The position numbers and the translations under genes were made by a program. A stretch of DNA of 13,055 nt from M2408 sp046303515 (GTDB lineage: Bacteria > Bacteroidota > Bacteroidia > Flavobacteriales_D > Crocinitomicaceae): contig JBKCGI010000108.1 in assembly GCA_046303515.1 (NCBI GenBank), positions 1 through 13,055 of the forward strand, in the 5' to 3' direction. The notes below the pieces were generated by a model, which was not told the DNA's origin, did no database searches, and saw only the letters and a list, made by a program, of their open reading frames with translations. Positions within the stretch are counted from its first letter, which is position 1; the number at the start of each line of letters is the position of its first letter. This document shows positions 7,395 through 13,055 of this stretch, piece by piece.

Positions 7395-7408
7395 CTGATA
7401 ATTATCAG
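7395..7408. promoter_or_regulatory. 14-bp perfect palindrome, candidate operator of hmgA-hppD
   Basis: CTGATAATTATCAG is a perfect palindrome with no central spacer. Its centre is about 63 bp upstream of the predicted hmgA transcript start, a place where dimeric activators commonly bind, and about 125 bp upstream of the nuclease start. The half-site TGATAA is also the hexamer found three times before the secreted-protein gene. The regulator is not identified. Confidence 0.45.
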
Positions 7409-7436
7409 GAAAAAAGTTGATGGATTGGAATTGGCT

Positions 7437-7500
7437 CCCGCAGATGAGCGCTGATGCTTTCGCAGATTTTCGGTGATTTAATTTAATCCGATTAATTAAA
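7437..7500. repeat. Intergenic repeat-like element with CGC(A/T)GAT array
   Basis: Four related heptamers follow each other: CGCAGAT at 7439, CGCTGAT at 7449, CGCAGAT at 7461 and CGGTGAT at 7471, with 10, 12 and 10 bp between starts. They lead into an AT-rich segment with the small palindrome TTAATCCGATTAA. The string CCCGCAGAT and its kin are, from memory, typical of short dispersed non-coding repeats in Bacteroidota genomes. It is more GC-rich than the flanking spacer and has no ORF. It lies just upstream of the nuclease promoter. Confidence 0.5.
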
Positions 7501-7515
7501 ATTGATTAAAAAAAC

Positions 7516-7523
7516 TATCTTTG
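7516..7523 (+). promoter_or_regulatory. Candidate -7 box (TATCTTTG) for the endonuclease gene
   Basis: TATCTTTG matches TAnnTTTG exactly but ends only 3 bases before ATG 7527. With the usual 4 to 6 bases from box to transcript start, the mRNA would begin at or inside the start codon, meaning no leader. No convincing -33 TTG is present. Confidence 0.45.
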
Positions 7524-7526
7524 AAT

Positions 7527-8267
7527 ATGATTTTAAAACTAAAAATCCTTTTTTCTGTATCTTTTTTGGGACTTTCTGTTTTCTCTCAGGAAAAAGCTTT
7601 AGAGATCCCGCATTATGGAAAGCACGACACGATTACAGAACATACTGCCTATTTTGTATCCTACAATTCCAAATACAGACAAGCGAATTGGGTAGCTTAC
7701 CAATTGACAAAAACCGAATGCGAAAAAAGTGTTGAACGTAGCAATAAATTTCTTGCCGACCCAAAACTACAAAACTCTAACAATGCGGCAGATTACAAAA
7801 AATCGGGATACGACCGCGGACATTTAGCTCCCGCTGCGGATATGTCATTTTCGGAAATCACCATGAAAGAATCGTTTTATTTCAGTAATATGTCACCACA
7901 AACGCCAAGTTTTAACCGCGGAATTTGGAAAAAACTGGAAGAACAAACACGCGATTGGGCACTCGAATACGATTCTCTTTACATTACTGTTGGTCCTGTT
8001 TTAAATGACAGTTTGTGTAAAATTGGTCCGCATCAACTTGCTGTTCCACAATATTATTACAAAGTTATTTTGGATTTGGACAAAAATCATCAGAAAGCAA
8101 TTGCCTTTTTGATGGAAAATGAAAATTCTAAATCGCCTCTTAAAACTTTTGTTGTTTCGATTGATGTGCTCGAAAAATTGACTGAAATTGATTTTTTTCC
8201 TTTAGTCGAAGATAAAATCGAAGAGGAACTAGAAGAAAAAATTTGTTTGAGTTGTTGGGGTTTGTAA
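7527..8267 (+). CDS. Secreted DNA/RNA non-specific endonuclease (NUC family)
   Basis: Extracytoplasmic nuclease of the Serratia NucA/NUC family (beta-beta-alpha metal fold), cutting DNA and RNA with Mg2+. It has 246 residues. An N-terminal Sec signal peptide (MILKLKILFSVSFLGLSVFS, cleavage near residue 20) has no lipobox Cys, so the protein is periplasmic or secreted. The catalytic motif YDRGHLAPAADM places the general-base His at 99. The metal ligand Asn130 and Glu138 lie in FNRGIWKKLEEQ with the spacing of the Serratia enzyme (N119/E127), and YFSNMSPQ precedes them. All key residues are present. The ATG at 7527 is chosen over a TTG at 7521 because it gives a cleaner signal peptide and the TTG overlaps the -7 box. 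No T9SS sorting domain is seen. It is likely used for nucleic-acid scavenging; no immunity partner is nearby, which argues against a toxin role. It is a lone plus-strand gene with repeat-like DNA on both sides. Confidence 0.93.
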   Translation: MILKLKILFSVSFLGLSVFSQEKALEIPHYGKHDTITEHTAYFVSYNSKYRQANWVAYQLTKTECEKSVERSNKFLADPKLQNSNNAADYKKSGYDRGHLAPAADMSFSEITMKESFYFSNMSPQTPSFNRGIWKKLEEQTRDWALEYDSLYITVGPVLNDSLCKIGPHQLAVPQYYYKVILDLDKNHQKAIAFLMENENSKSPLKTFVVSIDVLEKLTEIDFFPLVEDKIEEELEEKICLSCWGL

Positions 8268-8290
8268 TAAGGTAATGATAAGGGATATAC

Positions 8291-8445
8291 CTGTGCCACA
8301 GATGCACAGATTAATATTTCATGAATATTAAACTAATTGCAAATATTTTAAATTACACTAATTATTATTTACATAGTGAATAATTTATCTGTGAAATTAT
8401 TTCCTTTATCACCAATCTAAACAAATTATCTGTGCATCTGTGGCA
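8291..8445. repeat. Large intergenic inverted repeat between convergent genes
   Basis: TGCCACAGATGCACAGAT at 8294-8311 is the exact reverse complement of 8428-8445: an 18-bp perfect stem around 116 bp. Inside is a second perfect hairpin, TTAATATT (8311-8318) with AATATTAA (8324-8331). Each arm is built from two heptamers CACAGAT/ATCTGTG 8 bp apart, and a fifth copy lies in the middle at 8387-8393. It fills the 205-bp gap between the 3' ends of the endonuclease and yaaA genes and has no ORF. The arms resemble dispersed Bacteroidota intergenic repeats (from memory), so a non-autonomous mobile repeat is likely. It could also act as a bidirectional transcription barrier. Confidence 0.7.
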
Positions 8446-8472
8446 AAAAACAAGCATTTATTACAGATGTAT

Positions 8473-9231
8473 TTACCTCACAAATACATATTCCGAATCA
8501 CTCGACATTTCTGACATAAATTGATAATTAGAATAACTAAAAAGCTTTAATTCTTCTGCTGTGGTAACATTTTTCTCAGCACAAAAACGAGTCATTTCAC
8601 CACGCGCATGTTTTGCGAAAATGGCAATGATTTTATACTCACCGTTTTTGAATTCTTTAAACACAGGAGTTACCAATTTTGCTTTGAGTTTTTTGGTGTT
8701 GATGGCTTTAAAATATTCATTGGAAGCCAAATTGACAACTAATTCTTTTTCCTCGGCATTGATGTAATTGGTCAATTTATCTCCCCAAAATTGGTATAAA
8801 TTTTTGGCTTTAGGACTCACTTCAAAATGCGTTCCCATTTCCAAACGATAAGGATGAAACAAATCAAAAGGATTCAAAATCCCGTATAAACCAGATAAAA
8901 TTCTCAGGTTTGAATTAAGGTAATTTAATTCATTTTCTTGAAGTGTTTTCACATCTAAGCCGCGGTAAACTTCACCTGAAAAGGCAAAAACAGCTGGAAT
9001 AATTTCTTCTGATAGTTCAATTGGACTTTTCCAATTTAGAAAACGATTGTAATTTAACTCCGCAATATCTTGTGAAACATGGTACAAATCAACTAATTTC
9101 TTTGGCTTATATTTTTTCAACTTTTTAACCAAAGATTCAGCTTCCTTCAAAAACGGAGCGATTTTAGTATCCACTTGAGGGAAAGAAACATTAGTTTGAA
9201 TTGATTTTGCAGGAGAAATTAAGATTTTCAT
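8473..9231 (-). CDS. yaaA: Peroxide stress protein YaaA (DUF328/UPF0246)
   Basis: YaaA family protein of 252 residues, the usual length. In E. coli, YaaA lowers free intracellular iron during hydrogen-peroxide stress and so limits Fenton damage; the family has a DNA-binding fold. Diagnostic features are the N-terminus MKILISPAKS, YRGLDVKTL near 89-97, LSGLYGILNPFDLFHPYRLEMG at 112-133, and the C-terminal AKHARGEMTRF at 206-216. It starts at ATG 9231, 32 bp after the gldD stop, so it is probably the last gene of the ssb-gldE-gldD transcript. A one-mismatch -7 box (TTTATTTG, 9252-9259) could give it some independent expression. The family is certain; its role in this organism is inferred. Confidence 0.94.
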   Translation of the reverse strand: MKILISPAKSIQTNVSFPQVDTKIAPFLKEAESLVKKLKKYKPKKLVDLYHVSQDIAELNYNRFLNWKSPIELSEEIIPAVFAFSGEVYRGLDVKTLQENELNYLNSNLRILSGLYGILNPFDLFHPYRLEMGTHFEVSPKAKNLYQFWGDKLTNYINAEEKELVVNLASNEYFKAINTKKLKAKLVTPVFKEFKNGEYKIIAIFAKHARGEMTRFCAEKNVTTAEELKLFSYSNYQFMSEMSSDSEYVFVR

Positions 9232-9263
9232 TGTAAATTTTTAAACGTATTTCAAATAAACGA

Positions 9264-9845
9264 TTACTTCCACTGAAAAGTTTTCACGAAATGATTCAAA
9301 TCTTGTTTCAGGTATTCTAAACTAGGTTTCAAAGAATCGTATTTAGGTGTTTTGTTCAAATAAACTACTCCACTCACAAAACGAGAAACGGAGTCTGTCA
9401 AATAAAATTGAAATGGTGAAGCCACATCTCCTTGCAATTCAAAAAAGGTACCGTAAACTTTATCTTCCGAACGAATAATCAAGTTATCTTCGATAGCAGA
9501 AGCTTTTATTTTATGTTCATCCACCTTATTGATCGCATAATTAATGTAATCCGAAAGTGGTTTCTCCATTTGGATGTAGGACAAAAACATAACACCGTCC
9601 AAAGGACCAAAATCAATATCTTTGTTGTAGGTCAATTTCTTATCTTGATCGTAAACGTCTTTCACCTTATAGATTTTTGCCAATTCAAAACTGTATAATC
9701 CACTTTTTTCTGTGAATTTCGTGTATGAATGTTCTGGTAAATCTAATCTTAAATAAGTAGGAGGTTTTGGAATGGTCAATTCTTCTCCACAACTAAAAAT
9801 AAAGAATGAAATTAGTAAAAGTAAAAAGTAATTAGATTTTTTCAT
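9264..9845 (-). CDS. gldD: Gliding motility / type IX secretion lipoprotein GldD
   Basis: Lipoprotein of 193 residues required for gliding motility and T9SS function in Flavobacterium johnsoniae. It starts at ATG 9845 with a lipoprotein signal peptide, MKKSNYFLLLLISFFIFSCG, whose lipobox IFSC places the lipidated Cys at 19. The mature part begins IPKPPTYLRLDLPEHSY, a GldD hallmark, and includes GPLDGVMFLSYIQMEKPLSDYI and a C-terminal half ending NHFVKTFQWK. An in-frame TTG at 9893 would hide the signal peptide, so it is rejected. Its first 14 bases overlap the end of gldE in another frame, which suggests translational coupling; the two genes are paired in gliding Bacteroidota. It is predicted to face the periplasm. 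The window holds one clear T9SS client (the protein at 1495-2967). Confidence 0.94.
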   Translation of the reverse strand: MKKSNYFLLLLISFFIFSCGEELTIPKPPTYLRLDLPEHSYTKFTEKSGLYSFELAKIYKVKDVYDQDKKLTYNKDIDFGPLDGVMFLSYIQMEKPLSDYINYAINKVDEHKIKASAIEDNLIIRSEDKVYGTFFELQGDVASPFQFYLTDSVSRFVSGVVYLNKTPKYDSLKPSLEYLKQDLNHFVKTFQWK

Positions 9846-11109
9846 CTCGAATAACTTTGATAGATTTGATTCTTCTTTTGTCAGAAGATTCAACGATTAA
9901 TTTATAAATTCCTACACGAATAAACTCTTTGTTTCTCAATATTTTACCAGCGTTTTCAATCAATAAACCCGCAATAGAATCAGAATCACCTTTGATGGCT
10001 TCAAATTCTTTTCCATCAATGTCTAACACTTTATAAAAATCAATCAAGGAAGTTCTACCTTCAAAAATATACTCGTTTTCATTTTCTTGCTGAAAAACAA
10101 TATCATCTTCGTCAAATTCATCTGTGATATCACCAATAATTTCTTCTAAAACGTCTTCTAAAGTTACAATTCCATTGGCACCGCCGTATTCATCAATCAC
10201 GACAGCCATGTGCATTTTTTTGGATTGGAATTCCTTCAATAAATCATCAATTTTCTTATTCTCTGGAACGAAAAATGGCTTACGAATCAAATTTTTCCAC
10301 TCAAAATCATCTTTCTCGTCGAAGTAAGGCAGTAAATCTTTGATGTATAAAATTCCAATAACATTATCGAAAGTCTTCTCATAAATCGGAATTCTCGAAT
10401 AACCAGCATCCAATATAAAAGCTAAAATTTCTCTGAAACTAGAGGCTTCTTCAAAAGCTTCCACTTCCATACGTGAACGCATGATTTGTTTTACTTCAGT
10501 ATTTCCAAATTTGATAATTCCTTCCAAAATTCGTTGTTCTTCGTGACTGGTGTCGTCTTCTTTCGTTAGGGCTAAAGCTTGTTCCAACTCATCACTTGAA
10601 ATTTTCACCACACGCTTTTTTGCGTATTTATTGATGATATTGGTTCCATTTGTTAAAAAACTTTTCAACCAAGAAAAAGGTGGTAATTTACTGAAAAAGT
10701 ATAATGGTCTCGCCATGAATTTCGCCAAGGCAATTCCGTTTTTTGTCGCATAAACCTTAGGAATTACTTCGCCAATCAACAATATGATAAAAGTGATCAA
10801 GAATACTTCCAAAATCATGTAAGTCGTTTCACTCAGCTGAAAACTAACTTTAAAAGTTTGTAAAACGGCACTCGATAAAATAACGATTCCTACATTGATA
10901 AAATTATTCACGATGAGAATTGTCGCTAACAAATCGTGAGGTTTTTCCAATAACTTTTTAGCCAACAAAGCATTTTTTGAATCTTCTAATTTCAATTGAT
11001 TTTTTTGCGCAGGACTCAAAGAATAGAACGCAATTTCAGAGCCTGAAATCAGAGCTGAACAAAACAATAAAATTAGAATTACAACAATGGATATAAGTAC
11101 TCCGCTCAT
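9832..11109 (-). CDS. gldE: Gliding motility-associated protein GldE (CNNM/CBS/CorC family)
   Basis: Inner-membrane protein of 425 residues linked to gliding motility and T9SS. It has a DUF21/CNNM membrane domain, with hydrophobic helices at about 3-23, 58-85 and 95-118 and the SGSEIAFYSLSPAQ motif at 22-35. Two CBS domains follow at about 208-330 (SRIPIYEKTFDNVIGILYIKDLL and VVIDEYGGANGIVTLEDVLEEI), then a CorC/HlyC C-terminal domain at about 345-420 including DSDSIAGLLIE. The architecture alone would also fit a Mg2+/Co2+ transporter-like hemolysin family member, but adjacency to gldD settles the name. It starts at ATG 11109, 8 bp after the ssb stop, and its 3' end overlaps gldD by 14 bp. 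Confidence 0.93.
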   Translation of the reverse strand: MSGVLISIVVILILLFCSALISGSEIAFYSLSPAQKNQLKLEDSKNALLAKKLLEKPHDLLATILIVNNFINVGIVILSSAVLQTFKVSFQLSETTYMILEVFLITFIILLIGEVIPKVYATKNGIALAKFMARPLYFFSKLPPFSWLKSFLTNGTNIINKYAKKRVVKISSDELEQALALTKEDDTSHEEQRILEGIIKFGNTEVKQIMRSRMEVEAFEEASSFREILAFILDAGYSRIPIYEKTFDNVIGILYIKDLLPYFDEKDDFEWKNLIRKPFFVPENKKIDDLLKEFQSKKMHMAVVIDEYGGANGIVTLEDVLEEIIGDITDEFDEDDIVFQQENENEYIFEGRTSLIDFYKVLDIDGKEFEAIKGDSDSIAGLLIENAGKILRNKEFIRVGIYKLIVESSDKRRIKSIKVIRDEKI

Positions 11110-11117
11110 TTTACGAA

Positions 11118-11570
11118 TTAAAATGGTAAATCATCATCCAATTCTGCAGAAATATCCTGCATCGGTGAAGGTGAATTGGGAGTTCCTTGGTTGGAATAAA
11201 CAGGTTTTTGCTCACTTGGATTTCGATCTCCATCAGGACGTGACAAAATTGTAATTTCTTCCGCTAAAACTTCTGTTACATAACGTGTAACATTATCTTT
11301 ATCTTGGTAGTTACGTGTTTTCAATTTTCCTTCCACGTAAACTTTTGTGCCTTTTTTGATGTATTTTTCAACAACTTCAGCTAGACCTCTCCAACAAACA
11401 ATATTGTGCCAATCGGTGTTTTCGCGTTTTTCGCCGGTATTTTTATCCGTATAAGTCTCCGAAGTTGCAATTGGGAAATTTGCCACTACTGCACCATTCT
11501 CCAATCTTCTCACTTCAGGATCTTTCCCTAAATTCCCAATTAATATAACTTTATTGACGCTTCCTGCCAT
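11118..11570 (-). CDS. ssb: Single-stranded DNA-binding protein
   Basis: Tetrameric SSB that coats single-stranded DNA in replication, repair and recombination. It has 150 residues. The OB-fold covers about 1-110 (MAGSVNKVILIGNLGKDPEVRR, with aromatic WHNIVCW at 54-60), followed by a Pro/Ser/Gln linker and the acidic protein-interaction tip DDDLPF. The start at ATG 11570 gives the family's standard N-terminus. An in-frame GTG at 11594 would add MKKQIKAK, but it overlaps the -7 box at 11594-11601 and would be untranscribed. It is first in the cluster ssb-gldE-gldD-yaaA, with 8 bp to gldE. Linkage of ssb with gldE/gldD is common in Flavobacteriia, where mutY is often the next neighbour; here mnmE takes that place. 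Confidence 0.96.
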   Translation of the reverse strand: MAGSVNKVILIGNLGKDPEVRRLENGAVVANFPIATSETYTDKNTGEKRENTDWHNIVCWRGLAEVVEKYIKKGTKVYVEGKLKTRNYQDKDNVTRYVTEVLAEEITILSRPDGDRNPSEQKPVYSNQGTPNSPSPMQDISAELDDDLPF

Positions 11571-11593
11571 TTTTGCTTTAATTTGCTTTTTCA

Positions 11594-11601
11594 CAAAGAT
11601 A
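11594..11601 (-). promoter_or_regulatory. Promoter -7 box (TATCTTTG) of the ssb-gldE-gldD-yaaA cluster
   Basis: The minus strand reads TATCTTTG, a full TAnnTTTG match, with a TTTG 21 bases upstream as a candidate -33 element. Transcription from near 11589 gives a leader of about 19 bases before ssb ATG 11570. This is the best-supported promoter in the window and decides the ssb start. Confidence 0.6.
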
Positions 11602-11655
11602 AATAAAAAAGCAGTCTATTTTCAAATAAAATATTAACAAATCAGAGTTCTTTAG

Positions 11656-11663
11656 TAATTTTG
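11656..11663 (+). promoter_or_regulatory. Candidate -7 box (TAATTTTG) of mnmE
   Basis: TAATTTTG fits TAnnTTTG exactly and is followed by C. It ends 4 bases before mnmE ATG 11668, so the transcript would start at or very near the A of the start codon. There is no clear -33 TTG. It faces away from the ssb promoter within the same 97-bp spacer. Confidence 0.45.
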
Positions 11664-11667
11664 CATC

Positions 11668-13055
11668 ATGTTTGAAAACCAAGATACCATTTGTGCTTTG
11701 TCGACCGCTCCAGGAATTGGTGGAATCGCTGTTTTACGTGTTTCGGGTGAAAAGGCCTTCGAATTCGTAAACAAAATTTTCTCGAAAGACATTTCTCAAG
11801 TCAACAGTCATACGGTTCATTTTGGAAAAATATTTCACGCTGACAAGTCGATTTTAGATGAAGTTTTAGTCACCGTTTTACACCAAGGAAAAAGTTTTAC
11901 GGGCGAAAACACAGTCGAAATTGCTTGCCACGGCTCCAACTTTATTCAACAAGAAATTCTTTCCTTACTGATTCAAAGTGGATGTCGTTTGGCTACACCG
12001 GGAGAATTCACGATGCGCGCATTTTTGAACGGAAATATGGATTTATCTCAGGCAGAAGCTGTTGCAGATTTGATTGCTTCGGAATCCAAGAAATCGCATG
12101 AATTGGCCATGAATCAAATGCGTGGAAAATTCTCCAACGAACTAAAAGATTTACGTGAAAAACTCATCAATTTCGCCTCTTTGATTGAATTAGAGTTGGA
12201 TTTTGCTGAAGAAGATGTTGAATTTGCAGACCGTACTCAACTCAAAAACTTGGTTTCAGAAGTTCTAGCGTACATCCATAAATTAATCCAATCGTTTGAA
12301 CTCGGAAATGCCATTAAAAATGGAGTTCCAGTAGCAATTGTTGGTGCTCCAAACACAGGAAAATCAACTTTATTGAATCAATTGTTAGGTGAGGAAAGAG
12401 CGATTGTTTCCAACATTGCTGGTACAACACGAGATTCAATCGAAGAAACCTTAAATATCGAAGGAATTCTTTTTCGCTTAATTGACACCGCTGGAATTCG
12501 TGAAGGTTTAAAAGATTCGGATAGCGACAAAATCGAAGCCATTGGAATTGAACGTTCCTTTGAAAAAATCAAACAAGCCAAAATCGTCTTGATCCTTGCT
12601 GACATAAACGAATATCTTTCAGAAGACCAAAGCTTTACCACTTGGGTTTCTGAAATTAAAAACGGTAATCCAGACAAAAAAATCGTGGTACTTTTGAATA
12701 AAATAGATACCATTCAAAATGCAAATATCCCATCTGAAATTGCTCAAATTCCAACAATTTCAATTTCTGCTAAAAACAACCTCGGAATTTCAGACTTAAA
12801 ATCGTGGATGGTGAATCAAATCATGCAAAACAATGATTTCGAGCAAAGTACAATTGTCACCAATTCTCGACATTTAGAAGCCTTAGAAAAAGCTTTAAGT
12901 TCTTTAAATCAAGCAAAAACTGGTCTTGAAACACACATAACGGGAGATTTTATCGCAATGGATATTCGTCAAGCGATGTTTCATATTGGAAGTATTACGG
13001 GGGATATTTCTACGGACGACTTATTGGGGAATATTTTTAGTAAGTTTTGTATCGG
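11668..13055 (+). CDS. mnmE: tRNA modification GTPase MnmE (TrmE), 3' end cut by window
   Basis: GTPase that, with MnmG, adds the carboxymethylaminomethyl-type modification at uridine 34 (position C5) of certain tRNAs. It is open from ATG 11668 to the window end with no stop, 462 complete codons. The N-terminus FENQDTICALSTAPGIGGIAVLRVSG is the family's tetrahydrofolate-binding domain. GTPase motifs are intact: G1 GAPNTGKST at 226-234, G2 region AGTTRD at 251-256, G3 DTAG at 273-276, G4 NKID at 344-347 and G5 SAK at 367-369. The last residues, LLGNIFSKFCIG, lack only the final Lys of the conserved catalytic C(I/L/V)GK end (Cys461), so the gene should finish within a few bases of the window edge. 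It is divergent from ssb. Confidence 0.97.
   Translation, partial: MFENQDTICALSTAPGIGGIAVLRVSGEKAFEFVNKIFSKDISQVNSHTVHFGKIFHADKSILDEVLVTVLHQGKSFTGENTVEIACHGSNFIQQEILSLLIQSGCRLATPGEFTMRAFLNGNMDLSQAEAVADLIASESKKSHELAMNQMRGKFSNELKDLREKLINFASLIELELDFAEEDVEFADRTQLKNLVSEVLAYIHKLIQSFELGNAIKNGVPVAIVGAPNTGKSTLLNQLLGEERAIVSNIAGTTRDSIEETLNIEGILFRLIDTAGIREGLKDSDSDKIEAIGIERSFEKIKQAKIVLILADINEYLSEDQSFTTWVSEIKNGNPDKKIVVLLNKIDTIQNANIPSEIAQIPTISISAKNNLGISDLKSWMVNQIMQNNDFEQSTIVTNSRHLEALEKALSSLNQAKTGLETHITGDFIAMDIRQAMFHIGSITGDISTDDLLGNIFSKFCI

Noticed and set aside
7527..8267. Nuclease as a polymorphic or contact-dependent toxin
   Set aside because: It is a stand-alone enzyme with an ordinary signal peptide, no delivery domain and no immunity gene beside it.
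8291..8445. CRISPR array
   Set aside because: The repeat units are 7 bp, inverted rather than direct with regular spacers, and no cas gene is near.
11571..11594. Longer SSB starting at GTG 11594
   Set aside because: The extra residues are not in the family and the codon overlaps the ssb -7 box, so it would not be transcribed.
12378..12713. 111-residue minus-strand reading frame inside mnmE
   Set aside because: It lies wholly opposite the conserved GTPase domain of mnmE and resembles no protein; it is a shadow of that gene.

Overview
The window comes from a low-GC member of the Bacteroidota, most likely order Flavobacteriales. The grounds are a gldE-gldD gliding/type IX secretion pair, a secreted protein with a C-terminal type IX (T9SS) sorting domain, promoter -7 boxes of the Bacteroidota form TAnnTTTG, and the absence of clear Shine-Dalgarno sequences. 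I cannot fix the family or genus from sequence alone.

Left third (1-4890), minus strand: a pyridoxal-phosphate histidine decarboxylase, a 73-residue protein of unknown function 5 bp upstream of it, and a 490-residue secreted T9SS client. These three are closely spaced and could be one transcript. Upstream of them lies a 220-bp gap with a -7 box, three TGATAA copies and an inverted repeat. It is followed by a very AT-rich gene for a membrane-anchored TPR protein with a LuxR-type C-terminal helix-turn-helix, which has no usable ATG start.

Middle (4890-8470): a strong hairpin terminator closes a two-gene tyrosine-degradation operon, hmgA then hppD on the minus strand. HppD makes homogentisate and HmgA opens its ring. 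A divergent intergenic region with a 14-bp perfect palindrome and a repeat-like CGC(A/T)GAT array separates hmgA from a plus-strand secreted DNA/RNA non-specific endonuclease. The endonuclease is followed by a second repeat-like element with 18-bp perfect inverted arms.

Right third (8473-13055): a minus-strand cluster ssb > gldE > gldD > yaaA, with an 8-bp gap, a 14-bp overlap and a 32-bp gap in that order. Diverging from it across 97 bp is mnmE (tRNA modification GTPase) on the plus strand, cut by the window end about one residue before its expected C-terminus.

Most genes here are recognisable. I did not find a convincing new multi-gene system. The best leads are the histidine decarboxylase/small-protein pair next to a T9SS client, the odd start and composition of the TPR regulator, two candidate leaderless transcripts, the TGATAA motifs, and the repeat elements on both sides of the nuclease gene.
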